Source: Beijerinckiaceae bacterium (GTDB lineage Bacteria > Pseudomonadota > Alphaproteobacteria > Rhizobiales > Beijerinckiaceae). From it: a stretch of DNA of 64,000 nucleotides. How positions within the stretch are numbered: position 1 is the first letter of the stretch; every line of letters begins with the position of its first letter. The position numbers and the translations under genes were made by a program. A model generated the notes under the pieces. It had not been told where the DNA came from and searched no databases. It saw nothing but the letters and a program-made list of their open reading frames with translations. Positions 53,480 through 62,544 of the stretch are shown here, piece after piece. Location of the stretch: NCBI GenBank assembly GCA_024304885.1, contig JALJOM010000003.1:1398110-1462109 (forward strand), in the 5' to 3' direction.

Positions 53480-53841
53480 GCATGACGATCCTCACCGTCG
53501 ACGATTCGCGCACCATGCGCGACATGCTGAAGCTTGCCTTGTCGGATGCCGGGTTCCGCGTGGTCCAGGCCGAGGACGGCGTGCACGGGCTCGAGGTTCT
53601 TCGGCTCGAGGCGCCCGACGTCATCGTCACCGATATCAACATGCCGCGCATGGACGGCTACGGTTTCATCAAGGGCGTGCGCAGCGACGATCGTCACCGC
53701 GCGGTCCCGATCCTCGTGCTCACCACCGAGAGCGATGCCGAGAAGAAGGATCGAGCCCGCCGAGCCGGCGCTACCGGCTGGATCGTCAAGCCCTTCGATC
53801 CCGTGAAGCTCGTCAGCGCGATCCGGCGCGTGGCGGCGTGA
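53476..53841 (+). CDS. cheY: Chemotaxis response regulator CheY (first copy)
   Basis: 121 residues, a receiver domain alone. The acidic pair follows TILTV in VDDSRTMRDML, the phospho-Asp is in VIVTDINMPRMDGYGF, and Thr and Lys switch residues lie in VLTTESDAEKK and GWIVKPFDP. It starts in an ATGA overlap with the STAS gene and stands just before cheA, the place of cheY1 in Sinorhizobium, where that protein acts as phosphate sink rather than motor binder. Confidence 0.95.
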   Translation: MSMTILTVDDSRTMRDMLKLALSDAGFRVVQAEDGVHGLEVLRLEAPDVIVTDINMPRMDGYGFIKGVRSDDRHRAVPILVLTTESDAEKKDRARRAGATGWIVKPFDPVKLVSAIRRVAA

Positions 53842-53876
53842 TCTCCCGATAGCTCTACCGAGAAGGACCGCCGCTC

Positions 53877-56066
53877 ATGGATTCCCTGGCCGCGATCAAG
53901 CAGACCTTCTTCCAGGAATGCGAGGAACAGCTCGCCGAGCTCGAGAGCGGGCTCCTCGCCATCGAGGGCGGGATACAGGACTCGGAGACGGTGAATGCCG
54001 TGTTCCGCGCGGTGCATTCGATCAAGGGGGGCGCTGGGGCTTTCGCTCTCGACGACCTCGTCCGCTTCGCCCATGTGTTCGAGACCGCGCTCGACCATCT
54101 CCGCGCCGGCCTCCTGCTGCCCTCGGCCGAGGTCACGGGCTGCATGCTCCGCGCCGCGGATGTCCTCGCCGACCTCGTGCGTGCGGCCCGCGACGGCGGG
54201 TCCGTCGATGCCGCGAGGTGCAAGGCGCTCGGAGAGGAGCTGGCCGCCCTCGATCCTGACGGTGCAGGCACGGTTCCCGAGACCGACGACGGCATGGACG
54301 GGATCGACTTCGCCCCCGTCCTCGTCGAGCTCGACGATCTCGATGCCCTGCCCGCGCCGAGCGGGCGTCACTTCACGATCCGCTTCACGCCACACCCCGA
54401 TCTCTATGCCAAAGCCAACGATGCCGCGGTGATCCTTCGCGAGATCACGCGGCTCGGCGATGCGACGATCACCTGCGACACGTCCGACGTGCCCTTGCTG
54501 AGCGAGCTCGATCCGGAAGGCAGCTGCCTCTCGTGGACGATCCGGCTTCGGACCGCCTCGGACGCGGCCGCCGTCCGCGAGGTCTTCGAGTTCGTCGAAG
54601 GGGATTGCGACGTCGCGATCTCCGCGGAGGCGGAAGAAGACGGCGAGGATCTCGATGTCGCCGCCTTGCTCGCGAGGCTGCAGGGCGAGGTCGCCGGAGA
54701 GACGGCCGAGGCGACCGCGCAACAGCTGATCGCGGACGAGACGCCCCTGCCGGGCTCCGAGGTGATCGATCTTTCGGAGGTCCGCCGCCAAGGCAAGGCC
54801 CACGAGGTCGCCCCGGAGCCCGCGTCGAAGCCCGAGGCCACGGCCGCGAGCACGGCCGCCCCGCCGACGATCCGCGTCGATCTCGATCGCGTCGATCGCC
54901 TGATCGATCTCGTCGGCGAGCTCGTCATCAACCAGGCCATGCTGGCGCAACGGGTCTTCGAGGCTGGGCTCGCCCGTGCCTCGGGGGTCGCCGCCGGCCT
55001 CGACGAGCTCGAGCAGCTCACCCGCGAGATCCAAGACAGCGTGATGGCGATCCGGGCGCAGCCGGTGAAGTCGGTGTTCCAGCGCATTCCACGCCTCGTC
55101 CGCGAGGTCGCGGCGCTCACCGGCAAGACGGTGCGCCTCGTGACCGAAGGCGAGGCGACCGAGGTCGACAAGACGGTGATCGAGCGCTTGTCCGATCCGC
55201 TGACCCACATGATCCGCAACGCGATCGATCACGGCCTGGAGAGTCCGGAGGCGCGGCTCGAGAAGGGCAAGCCCGCGGAGGGCCAGGTGCGGCTCTCGGC
55301 CTTGCATCGGTCGGGACGCATCGTCATCGAGGTTGCCGACGACGGCGCCGGGATCGATCGTCCGAAGGTCAAGGCGATCGCCGCGAGGAAGGGCCTCGTC
55401 GCGGCCGACGCCGTGCTGTCCGACGAGGAGATCGACAACCTGATCTTCCTGCCGGGCTTCTCGACCGCGGCGAGTATTTCCGACATCTCCGGGCGCGGGG
55501 TGGGGATGGATGTGGTCAAGCGCTCGATCCAGGCGCTCGGCGGGCGCATCTCGATCGCCTCGAGGCCCGGCGAAGGCTCGACCTTCACGATGAGCCTGCC
55601 GCTGACGCTCGCCGTGCTCGACGGGATGGTGGTCACGGTCGCCGGCCAGACCCTCGTCGTGCCCTTGACCGCGATCGTCGAGACCCTTCAGCCCAAGGCG
55701 GTCGAGGTCCACGGGCTCGGAGGGGCGGCGCGCGTGATCGCGATCCGCGAGCATTTCGTGCCCTTGATCGATGTCGGGCGCGAGCTCGGCTATCGTGGCA
55801 ACGACGCCGATCCGCTCGATTGCGTCGCCCTTCTCGTCGAATCGGAAGGCGGCGCCCGCAATGCGCTGCTCGTCGATGCGATCCTCGGCCAGCGCCAGGT
55901 CGTGATCAAGAGCCTCGAGGCCAACTACCGCCACGTCCCGGGCATTGCCGCGGCCACGATCCTCGGCGACGGCCGCGTCGCCCTGATCCTCGACGTCGAT
56001 GCCGTGGTCGCGCGCTCGCGCAGCGACGCCGCCTCCCACGAAACGTTCCTCGCAGCAGCAGGTTGA
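53877..56066 (+). CDS. cheA: Chemotaxis histidine kinase CheA
   Basis: 729 residues. P1 Hpt domain (1-110) with the phosphorylated His in VFRAVHSIKGGAGAFAL; a P2 CheY-binding region (about 150-230, HFTIRFTPHPDLYAKANDAA); a linker; P3 dimerisation (VDLDRVDRLIDLVGELVINQ); P4 ATPase (PLTHMIRNAIDHGLE, VADDGAGIDR, GRGVGMDVVKRSIQALGG); and P5 CheW-like (580-720). All catalytic residues are present. It follows cheY1 by 35 bp with its own GAGAAGGA site. Signals from the MCP, via CheW, set its activity. Confidence 0.97.
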   Translation: MDSLAAIKQTFFQECEEQLAELESGLLAIEGGIQDSETVNAVFRAVHSIKGGAGAFALDDLVRFAHVFETALDHLRAGLLLPSAEVTGCMLRAADVLADLVRAARDGGSVDAARCKALGEELAALDPDGAGTVPETDDGMDGIDFAPVLVELDDLDALPAPSGRHFTIRFTPHPDLYAKANDAAVILREITRLGDATITCDTSDVPLLSELDPEGSCLSWTIRLRTASDAAAVREVFEFVEGDCDVAISAEAEEDGEDLDVAALLARLQGEVAGETAEATAQQLIADETPLPGSEVIDLSEVRRQGKAHEVAPEPASKPEATAASTAAPPTIRVDLDRVDRLIDLVGELVINQAMLAQRVFEAGLARASGVAAGLDELEQLTREIQDSVMAIRAQPVKSVFQRIPRLVREVAALTGKTVRLVTEGEATEVDKTVIERLSDPLTHMIRNAIDHGLESPEARLEKGKPAEGQVRLSALHRSGRIVIEVADDGAGIDRPKVKAIAARKGLVAADAVLSDEEIDNLIFLPGFSTAASISDISGRGVGMDVVKRSIQALGGRISIASRPGEGSTFTMSLPLTLAVLDGMVVTVAGQTLVVPLTAIVETLQPKAVEVHGLGGAARVIAIREHFVPLIDVGRELGYRGNDADPLDCVALLVESEGGARNALLVDAILGQRQVVIKSLEANYRHVPGIAAATILGDGRVALILDVDAVVARSRSDAASHETFLAAAG

Positions 56067-56069
56067 GCC

Positions 56070-56555
56070 ATGACCGAGTCGCAAAAGAACCACGGACGTC
56101 GCAAGGCCGACCTCACCCGGGCCTACGAGCTCATCGCGTTTCGCATCGGCGCGCAGGAATTTTGCGTGGACATCATGTCGGTGCGCGAGATTCGCGGCTG
56201 GACGCCGGTGACTCCGCTACCGCAATCGCCGGGCTTCGTGCGCGGCGTCGTGAACCTGCGCGGCGCGGTCCTGCCGATTGTCGATCTCGCGGCGAGGCTC
56301 GGATTTACCGCCGCCGAGCCGACCGCTCGCCATGTGATCATCGTCACCCAGATCGGGGAGCAGGTTGTTGGCCTGCTCGTCGATGCGGTCTCTGACATTC
56401 TCACGGTGACCGACGACCTCGTCCAGGCGACTCCCGACGTCGCCTCGGAGATGGCGAAGACCTTCGTGCGCGCTGTCATCGCGGTCGAGAAGCGCATGAT
56501 CAGCCTGATCGCGGTGGATCACATCCTGCCCGAGCCGAAGTGGACCGGCGCATGA
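56070..56555 (+). CDS. cheW: Chemotaxis coupling protein CheW
   Basis: 161 residues. Single SH3-like CheW domain: [60 protein letters not shown], then [15 protein letters not shown] short basic N-terminus ([13 protein letters not shown]) precedes it. Links the MCP tip to CheA. Three bases separate it from cheA and its stop overlaps the cheR start. Confidence 0.97.
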   Translation: MTESQKNHGRRKADLTRAYELIAFRIGAQEFCVDIMSVREIRGWTPVTPLPQSPGFVRGVVNLRGAVLPIVDLAARLGFTAAEPTARHVIIVTQIGEQVVGLLVDAVSDILTVTDDLVQATPDVASEMAKTFVRAVIAVEKRMISLIAVDHILPEPKWTGA

Positions 56556-57478
56556 GCCCCGTCCGCCACAAGGAGAGAGCACGCGAGCCGGCCGCCGGAT
56601 GCGAGGCCGGCGACCTCTTGCTGACGCGCGACGATTTCGGCCGGATCGCCGCGATGCTCCATGCCGATGCGGGAATTCACCTTACCGAGACGAAGGCCGC
56701 GCTCGTCTATTCGCGGCTCGCGAAACGCTTGCGCAGCCTCGGGCTCGAGAGCTTCCGCGACTATTGCGCCCTCGTCGATTCTCGGCAGGGTCACGACGAG
56801 CGCCAGAGTATGCTCGCGGCCCTTACCACCAATGTGACGAAGTTCTTTCGCGAGCCTCATCACTTCGACCATCTCGCGAAATCCGTCCTGCCTCCGCTCG
56901 TCGAGGCCGCGCGGCGCGGAGGGAAAATCAGGCTCTGGTCCGCCGCCTGCTCCAACGGGCAGGAGCCCTATTCGATCGCCTTGACCCTGCTTTCGGTGAT
57001 GCCCGACGCGGCGCGCTACGACGTCAAGGTGCTCGCGACCGACATCGATCCGAACATGCTGAAAGAGGCCGACCGCGGCGTCTACAGCGAATCGGCGGTC
57101 GCCGCGGTGCCGGCGGCGCTGCGCGCCCGCTGGTTCTTCCGGGTGTCGGGCAAGAGCGATCGCGGCAGGGAACCGGCTGAGCTGAAGGTCGCGGACAATG
57201 TTCGTGCGCTCGTCTCGTTTCGCGAGCTGAACCTCGTCGGGGCCTGGCCCATGAAAGGGCTGTTCCACGCGATCTTCTGCCGCAACGTCGCGATCTATTT
57301 CACCGAGGAGACCCAACGCGAGCTCTGGAGCCGCTTCATGCCGAGGCTCGAGCCGGGCGGCACCCTCTATATCGGGCATTCGGAACGGCTGACCGGACCT
57401 GCCGCCGAGGCCTTCGAGACCGACGGCATCACGACCTATCGGCGGCTCGGCACCGCAGCGCGGGAGGTCCGGCCATGA
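56552..57478 (+). CDS. cheR: Chemotaxis protein methyltransferase CheR
   Basis: 308 residues from the ATG at 56552, in ATGA overlap with cheW. An N-terminal helical domain ([40 protein letters not shown]) recognises the receptor. The SAM-binding domain has [37 protein letters not shown] and [15 protein letters not shown]. It methylates receptor glutamates in adaptation. The MCP tail GWEEF could tether it through the beta-subdomain near residues 190-220. Confidence 0.96.
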   Translation: MSPVRHKERAREPAAGCEAGDLLLTRDDFGRIAAMLHADAGIHLTETKAALVYSRLAKRLRSLGLESFRDYCALVDSRQGHDERQSMLAALTTNVTKFFREPHHFDHLAKSVLPPLVEAARRGGKIRLWSAACSNGQEPYSIALTLLSVMPDAARYDVKVLATDIDPNMLKEADRGVYSESAVAAVPAALRARWFFRVSGKSDRGREPAELKVADNVRALVSFRELNLVGAWPMKGLFHAIFCRNVAIYFTEETQRELWSRFMPRLEPGGTLYIGHSERLTGPAAEAFETDGITTYRRLGTAAREVRP

Positions 57479-58539
57479 GAGCCGTGCGGGTCCTCGTCGT
57501 CGACGATTCGGCGACAATGCGCGGCTTGATCCGCGCCGCGCTGTCCCGCGACCCCGAGGTCGAGGTCGTCGGCGAGGCGGCGAGCGCCGAGGATGCGCGC
57601 GCGGCCATCAAGGTCCTGAACCCCGACGTGATCACCCTCGACGTCGAGATGCCGCGGATGAACGGCATCGCGTTCCTCGACAAGATCATGCGGCTGCGCC
57701 CGACCCCGGTCATCATGGTCTCGAGCCTGACGAGCAGGGGAACCGCGGCCACGCTCGAGGCGCTCGAGATCGGTGCGTTCGATTGCGTGGCGAAGCCTTC
57801 GGCCGGGGATCCCGAGGCCTTTGCGGGATTGACCGTCAAGGTGAAGGCTGCGGCGCAGGCCCGTCCGCGGCAAAGATCCGAGCGGCTGGAGCCGCGCACC
57901 CCGACCGAACCGGGGCTCGGGCACCCCTACCGGCCGGACGGGCGTATCGTCGCGATCGGCTCCTCGACCGGAGGGGTCGAGGCGCTCGTGGAGGTCCTGT
58001 CCGAGTTTCCCGACGACTGCCCGCCGACGGTCATCACACAGCACATGCCCGCGACCTTCACCGCGAGCTTTGCGAAGCGTCTCGATCGGCTGTGCAAGCC
58101 CGAGGTCCGCGAGGCGGAAGACGGCGCCCTGCTCGGACCCGGCCGAATCTATCTCGCTCCGGGTGGCGCCGCGCATCTCGTGATCAGTGCGTCCACGCCG
58201 TTTCGCTGCCGCTTGAAGGGCGCCGAGCCGATCAACGGCCATCGTCCTTCGGTCGATGCCCTGTTTCGCTCGATCGCCGCCGCGGCCGGCCGCCATGCGG
58301 TCGGCGTGATCCTCACCGGCATGGGCCGCGACGGGGCCGAGGGGCTGCTTGCGATGCGCCGCGCGGGAGCCGTCACCTTCGGCCAGGACGAGGCCTCCTG
58401 CGTCATCTACGGCATGCCGAAGGCCGCGTTCGAGATCGGAGCGACGCAGAAGCAGGTTCCCCTGTCGCGGATCGCGTCGGAAATCCTGAGAATAACCCGA
58501 GTGGAGGGAGAAGACCGATGCCTTTCGCATCAGCCTTGA
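57475..58539 (+). CDS. cheB: Protein-glutamate methylesterase CheB
   Basis: 354 residues. Receiver domain (1-125) with [15 protein letters not shown] and the phospho-Asp in [17 protein letters not shown]. After a linker, the catalytic domain has the Ser in [11 protein letters not shown], the His in [17 protein letters not shown] and the Asp in [16 protein letters not shown]. It removes methyl groups and deamidates receptors once CheA has phosphorylated it. ATGA overlap with cheR. Its 3' end overlaps cheY2 by 22 bases. Confidence 0.97.
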   Translation: MRAVRVLVVDDSATMRGLIRAALSRDPEVEVVGEAASAEDARAAIKVLNPDVITLDVEMPRMNGIAFLDKIMRLRPTPVIMVSSLTSRGTAATLEALEIGAFDCVAKPSAGDPEAFAGLTVKVKAAAQARPRQRSERLEPRTPTEPGLGHPYRPDGRIVAIGSSTGGVEALVEVLSEFPDDCPPTVITQHMPATFTASFAKRLDRLCKPEVREAEDGALLGPGRIYLAPGGAAHLVISASTPFRCRLKGAEPINGHRPSVDALFRSIAAAAGRHAVGVILTGMGRDGAEGLLAMRRAGAVTFGQDEASCVIYGMPKAAFEIGATQKQVPLSRIASEILRITRVEGEDRCLSHQP

Positions 58540-58907
58540 GGGTCTTGATCGTGGACGACCAGCTGACCAGCCGCCTCCTGATCCGCGGCGGCTTGCAAGA
58601 GCTCGGCGTGTCCGACATCGAGATGGCCGCGGATGGCGAGGAGGGGCTGAAGGCCATGATGTCGAAGCCCGCGCATCTCGTCATCTCGGATTTCAACATG
58701 CCGAAGCTCGACGGCATCGGCTTCCTCAAGGCGGTCCGCGCCCACGAGCCGACCCGCAAGGCCGCCTTCATCCTTCTCACTGGACGCGGCGACAAGGCCT
58801 TGATCGAGCGCGCGGCGAAATACGGCGTCAACAACTACCTCGCGAAGCCTTTCACGATCCCGGCCCTCAAAGCCCAGATCGAGGCTGTCGTCGGACGGCT
58901 GAAATGA
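58518..58907 (+). CDS. cheY: Chemotaxis response regulator CheY (second copy)
   Basis: 129 residues from the ATG at 58518, with GGGAGAAGA upstream inside the cheB end. Receiver only: [20 protein letters not shown], phospho-Asp in [17 protein letters not shown], Thr in [15 protein letters not shown] and Lys in [15 protein letters not shown]. It occupies the cheY2 slot of the Sinorhizobium operon, where the protein binds the flagellar motor. Overlaps cheD by ATGA. Confidence 0.95.
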   Translation: MPFASALRVLIVDDQLTSRLLIRGGLQELGVSDIEMAADGEEGLKAMMSKPAHLVISDFNMPKLDGIGFLKAVRAHEPTRKAAFILLTGRGDKALIERAAKYGVNNYLAKPFTIPALKAQIEAVVGRLK

Positions 58908-59470
58908 TCCGAACTCGGCTCGCTCCTTCGGCCGGATCCGAATCGGAGCGCACGGTCCATATCATCCAAGGCGAGTATCATGTCACGGGCGACCCGAGCG
59001 TGATGCTGACGACGTTGCTCGGCAGCTGCGTCGCCGCGTGCCTGCGCGATCCCTACGCGGGCGTCGGCGGGATGAACCATTTCCTCCTTCCCGGCCGGGA
59101 TACGCGGGCGCGGCGCCTCGAAGCCGAAAGCTACGGCGTGCATCTCATGGAGCTCCTGGTGAACGGGCTCTTGCGCGAGGGCGCGAGGCGCGACCGGCTC
59201 GAGGCCAAGCTGTTCGGCGGTGGCCGTACGATGGAAGGCCTCGCCGATATCGGCGCCATGAACGCCGACTTCGCCGAGCGATTCCTCGCCAACGAGGGGA
59301 TTACCTGCGTCGGCGGGAGCCTGCGCGGCGACCAGGGCCGTCGAGTCCAATATTGGCCGGTGTCCGGCCGCGCTCGCCAGAGCTACCTCGCGGCCGACAA
59401 GTTCGCGCCACCGCAAAGTCTCACGCGTCCCGCGATCCCCGCGGGCGGCGGTACCGTCGAGCTTTTCTGA
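58904..59470 (+). CDS. cheD: Chemoreceptor glutamine deamidase CheD
   Basis: 188 residues. Family core: [20 protein letters not shown] with the catalytic Cys, [12 protein letters not shown] with the catalytic His, then [20 protein letters not shown] and [20 protein letters not shown]. It deamidates receptor glutamines and can act with CheY-type phosphatase partners in other bacteria. The C-terminal 25 residues are low in complexity. ATGA overlap with cheY2; the next gene starts one base after its stop. Confidence 0.95.
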   Translation: MIRTRLAPSAGSESERTVHIIQGEYHVTGDPSVMLTTLLGSCVAACLRDPYAGVGGMNHFLLPGRDTRARRLEAESYGVHLMELLVNGLLREGARRDRLEAKLFGGGRTMEGLADIGAMNADFAERFLANEGITCVGGSLRGDQGRRVQYWPVSGRARQSYLAADKFAPPQSLTRPAIPAGGGTVELF

Positions 59471-59471
59471 G

Positions 59472-59993
59472 ATGGGCGATTCTTCTTCAACCGGATGCCG
59501 TCGAGAGCCCTCTCGAGCGCGCGAGGGCGACCCACTGTTCCGATTGAGCATGACGGACGCTGCGACGCCCTCTCGAGCGCGCGAGGGCGACCCCACCGCC
59601 GCAATCGAGTCCTGTTCCTGTCCCCCCGGCCTCGATCCCAAGCCGACGGTGCCGCTGCGTGACGTGCTCGATCGCGTTGCTCGCGAGCTCGCGCATCTCG
59701 CCGATCTCCTCGCCAGGTTCGAGACCGAGGTCGGCCCCCGAATGCTCGAGGCGGCGGAGCGCGATCCGAGGCTCGTGTGGCATCTGCAGGGGCTCGACCA
59801 GATCGTGCAGCGTGCGACGGGCCTCGTCGCTTTTCTCGCGGCGCTCGCCCCCACGGCCGGGGGCCGATGCCGCCTCGACCCTGGGCCGGCGGCGGGCGTT
59901 GTCACGCTCGCGGATATGGCGGCACGGCTCGGATTCCGCGACGACGAAATCCCGCCGGCCGTGGTCGACGAGGGCGACTGCGAGCTGTTGTAG
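59472..59993 (+). CDS. cheT: CheT-like protein with CheZ-type DxxxQ motif
   Basis: 173 residues from the ATG at 59472, one base after cheD; an in-frame ATG at 59550 gives a 147-residue form. A central helical region (about 60-120) holds RVARELAHLADLLARFETEV and HLQGLDQIVQRATGLVAFLA, with Asp109 and Gln113 forming the DxxxQ of CheZ phosphatases. The last 30 residues are acidic (DDEIPPAVVDEGDCELL). It is the final gene of the operon, exactly the cheT slot of Sinorhizobium. The N-terminus contains PSRAREGDP twice, from an inserted palindrome. The name rests on position and motif. Confidence 0.72.
   Translation: MGDSSSTGCRREPSRAREGDPLFRLSMTDAATPSRAREGDPTAAIESCSCPPGLDPKPTVPLRDVLDRVARELAHLADLLARFETEVGPRMLEAAERDPRLVWHLQGLDQIVQRATGLVAFLAALAPTAGGRCRLDPGPAAGVVTLADMAARLGFRDDEIPPAVVDEGDCELL
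59508..59594 (+). repeat. 27-bp palindromic unit duplicated within cheT
   Basis: CCCTCTCGAGCGCGCGAGGG, CGACCC occurs at 59508-59534 and again at 59568-59594, 60 bp apart and in the same frame, each encoding PSRAREGDP. The outer bases GCCCTC and GAGGGC can pair. The 33 bp between copies, and the flanks, are unrelated to each other. It is unlike repeats A and B and was not seen elsewhere in the window. Confidence 0.9.
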
Positions 59994-60008
59994 TCTCCGC
60001 GAGCCGTT

Positions 60009-60743
60009 CTACCGCGCGCGCCGCGCGAGGGTGGCGAGCTGGGTGCGATACTCGGCCTCGATCTCCATGCCCGTCGCGTCCGTGCTCGCGAGCAGGAGCG
60101 ACGCAACGAAGGCCTGATCGTTCAGAGGGTCTTCCAGGGCCTCCTCGATCTCCGGCACATTGGTCCGCGGCCTCGTGAGGTTGAAGCGCTGCTGGCGGAT
60201 CGTGACCCTCCAGCTCTCCCGCAGCCATTCGGCGAGGATCGGCATCAGCTCCTGCACGAAGTTCGAGGATCGCGCCCGCTGGAGGACCCGTAGGCCCGCG
60301 TTCCAGATGTCCTTCGGGTCGAGCGCCTTCTGATCGAGCAGGGCTTTCATGTGCTGCCCGACGGCATCGTCGAGGGTGACGATCGGATCGATCACCTGCA
60401 TGCAATGGCCGATCGCCGAGGATCCCGGATAGTTCGGCCCGAGCTGCGCGGTCAGCCGTCCGTGCACCTCGACCACCGACCTACGGTCCCGCTTCAGCCC
60501 CGCGACGATGCAGAAGGCCATGGCCGCGTCGTCTGCCTCGTAGACGATCGCCTCCTCCCGCAAGTCCGCCTCCGCGAGCGAAGGAATATCGCCGCGCGGC
60601 ATCGCCAACCTGCCGAGGCTCGGCATCACCCGCAGATAGGCGGTTGCTTCGAGCCAGGGCACGAGGCTCGAGGCGAATGCCCCGGGATCATGCTCGATGA
60701 TCGCCCGGTTGATCTTGTCCTTGCGCTGCACCACGTTCGACAT
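60009..60743 (-). CDS. Hypothetical protein convergent with the che operon
   Basis: 244 residues from the ATG at 60743. It starts MSNVVQRKDKINRAIIEHD, followed by mostly helical sequence: PWLEATAYLRVMPSLGRLAM, YEADDAAMAFCIVAGLKRDR and, near the end, NFVQELMPILAEWLRESWRV. No signal peptide, membrane helix or motif that I recognise. Its end is 15 bp from the end of cheT on the opposite strand, so it is not in that operon. A repeat A copy overlaps its leader. Codon use and lack of stops suggest it is real. Confidence 0.75.
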   Translation of the reverse strand: MSNVVQRKDKINRAIIEHDPGAFASSLVPWLEATAYLRVMPSLGRLAMPRGDIPSLAEADLREEAIVYEADDAAMAFCIVAGLKRDRRSVVEVHGRLTAQLGPNYPGSSAIGHCMQVIDPIVTLDDAVGQHMKALLDQKALDPKDIWNAGLRVLQRARSSNFVQELMPILAEWLRESWRVTIRQQRFNLTRPRTNVPEIEEALEDPLNDQAFVASLLLASTDATGMEIEAEYRTQLATLARRAR

Positions 60744-60759
60744 CGCGCCTTCGTCCAAG

Positions 60760-60893
60760 TGCATTTCCAGCGAAGCGGGCACCGCTTCGAACATCGATCT
60801 CGATGCTTCGATCGATCGACATCGAAGTGAAAATGCGACAAAATAAAGATCTAGAGGAGCTTTCCGATCCAATTGGATCGGATGGCGCTCTAG
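60760..60893 (+). repeat. Interspersed repeat A, subtype A2
   Basis: GTGCATTTCCAGCGAAGCGG, the palindromic arm AACATCGATCTCGATGCTTC, GATCGATCGACATCGAAGTG, then AAAATGCGACAAAATAAAG and a full distal hairpin TTTCCGATCCAATTGGATCG, ending GCTCTAG. Partner of the A2 copy at 322-414. Confidence 0.9.
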
Positions 60894-60934
60894 TCCCGCC
60901 TCCGACGCTTCGGCCCATGCAAGTTGCGGCCCTC

Positions 60935-61010
60935 GGGCATTTTCCAGCGAAGCGGACCGCTGCGCGGCTTCGCGTGGTGGAATGCGACGAGACAGAGATC
61001 GAAAGCGGCG
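60935..61010 (+). repeat. Interspersed repeat A (core only)
   Basis: GGGCATTTTCCAGCGAAGCG, GACCGCTGCGCGGCTTCGCG, TGGTGGAATGCGACGAGACA. The distal hairpin is missing. It lies 40 bp after the full A2 copy, so two subtypes stand in tandem. Confidence 0.8.
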
Positions 61011-61039
61011 CGTGGCTTCGTCGGACGCTCACCCGATTA

Positions 61040-61201
61040 TCACTTGTCCTTGGCCAGGTCCTTGTTCAGGCGCGAAGGGCTGATCGTCTGGATGATCTCG
61101 CGCTGCTCCGGCTCGACATAGGTCACGAGCGCGACCATGCCCGCATAGACGAGCCCGGCGAGAATTCCGACGATCAGGAGGAACCGAAACAGGGTCGGCA
61201 T
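61040..61201 (-). CDS. 53-residue membrane protein
   Basis: ATG at 61201, stop at 61040. One hydrophobic helix (about 4-27, FRFLLIVGILAGLVYAGMVA) is followed by a conserved-looking soluble tail: LVTYVEPEQREIIQTISPSR, then LNKDLAKDK. The plan matches the short proteins of Hyphomicrobiales with a VEPxQRE motif after a single helix. It lies 90 bp downstream of mtaB on the same strand and may be co-transcribed. Role unknown. Confidence 0.75.
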   Translation of the reverse strand: MPTLFRFLLIVGILAGLVYAGMVALVTYVEPEQREIIQTISPSRLNKDLAKDK

Positions 61202-61290
61202 AGGGCCACCACGAGATGGAGATGCTTATCGGCCGAATGCCCCGTCGGAGGCAAGGTACCGATGGCGATTTACCACTGGCAATAGTGGAC

Positions 61291-62544
61291 CTACGGACGA
61301 ATTGTTCCTTCGAGCATCTTCCCGTCGCTCGCGACGATCGCGACCTCGAGCAGCCGCGAGGGCTCGACCGGGCCGATCCGCACGGCCGAAAAATCCTCGG
61401 CGTGACCGATGCCGCCCCGCTCCGACAAGACACGCACGACCTTGCCGACCTGCTCGGCGAGATGCGCCCCGAGCGCGGTGTCCCCTGCCTCGCGGAGCCG
61501 CTCTGCTCTCTCCTTCACGAGCGCGGGCGCGACCGCCGGCATGCACGCCGCCGCGGTCCCGGGCCGCGAGGAAAACGGAAATACATGCAGATGGGTCAAC
61601 CCGCAGTCCTCGACGAGCGCGAGCGTGTTGCGGAACATGTCCTCGCTCTCGGTGGGGAAGCCCGCGATGAGGTCGGCACCCAGAACGAGCTCGGGCCGCC
61701 GCCGCCGCAGCTCGGCACAGAAGCGCACCGCGTCGGCGCGGCTGTGGCGCCTCTTCATGCGCTTCAGGATCACGTCGTCGCCGGATTGGAGCGACAGATG
61801 GAGATAGGGCATGAGTCTCGGCTCGCGGGCGAGCGCATCGATGAGGCCGGCGTCGGCCTCGATACAATCGATCGAGGACAATCTCAGCCGTGCGAGGGCG
61901 GGCACCTCGCCCAGAATCATCCTCACGAGTGAGCCCAGCGGGGGCGCTCCAGGAAGATCCTGCCCGTAAGCCGTGAGATCGACTCCGGTCAGCACGATCT
62001 CTGGAAAGCCGCGCTCGACGAGGCGGCGGGCCGCGACCACGACCTCGTCCATGGGCACCGAACGCGACGGCCCGCGCGCGAAGGGAATGATGCAAAAGGT
62101 GCAGCGATGGTCGCAGCCGGTCTGGACCGGGAGAAAGGCCCGCGCATGGTCGCGGATCCCCTCGCTCGGCAAAGGGGACGACGGAGCTCGCGACCTCGCT
62201 TCGTCTCGCGTCCATGACCTTGCCCAGGTTCGCGGGTCCGCCTTGTCGCGGTTGCCGACAACCCCGCCGACCTCCGGCATCGCCACGAAACGCGCGGGAT
62301 CGATCTCCGCGGCGCAGCCGGTGACGATGATCTCCGCATCCGGCCGTTCGCGCTTGATCCTGCGGATCGCCTGGCGTCCCTGCCGCTCGGCTTCCGCCGT
62401 TACCGCGCAGGTATTGACGATGACGAGGTTCTCGCGCCCGGCTGCGAGCGCGGCGCGGCGGACGAGGTCGGATTCGACGAGGTTCAGCCGGCAGCCGAAG
62501 CCGACGACCTCGACGTTCGTTGCCCCCTCCCGAGCAGTCCTCAA
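61291..62544 (-). CDS. mtaB: tRNA t6A37 methylthiotransferase (MtaB type)
   Basis: 417 residues from a TTG (62544). N-terminal UPF0004 domain with three cluster cysteines (GFGCRLN, VNTCAVT, VTGCAAE); radical-SAM domain with [17 protein letters not shown] (CxxxCxxC) and [21 protein letters not shown]-terminal TRAM-like end ([20 protein letters not shown]). It turns t6A37 into ms2t6A37 in tRNAs reading ANN codons. The TTG overlaps the dapF stop as TTGA, the same 4-bp coupling as ATGA, and it gives the usual family length. Confidence 0.94.
   Translation of the reverse strand: MRTAREGATNVEVVGFGCRLNLVESDLVRRAALAAGRENLVIVNTCAVTAEAERQGRQAIRRIKRERPDAEIIVTGCAAEIDPARFVAMPEVGGVVGNRDKADPRTWARSWTRDEARSRAPSSPLPSEGIRDHARAFLPVQTGCDHRCTFCIIPFARGPSRSVPMDEVVVAARRLVERGFPEIVLTGVDLTAYGQDLPGAPPLGSLVRMILGEVPALARLRLSSIDCIEADAGLIDALAREPRLMPYLHLSLQSGDDVILKRMKRRHSRADAVRFCAELRRRRPELVLGADLIAGFPTESEDMFRNTLALVEDCGLTHLHVFPFSSRPGTAAACMPAVAPALVKERAERLREAGDTALGAHLAEQVGKVVRVLSERGGIGHAEDFSAVRIGPVEPSRLLEVAIVASDGKMLEGTIRP

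Noticed and set aside
53694-56093. Leftward frame of 799 codons opposite cheA
   Set aside because: Same kind of shadow. The translation is low in complexity and cheA on the plus strand is complete with all motifs.
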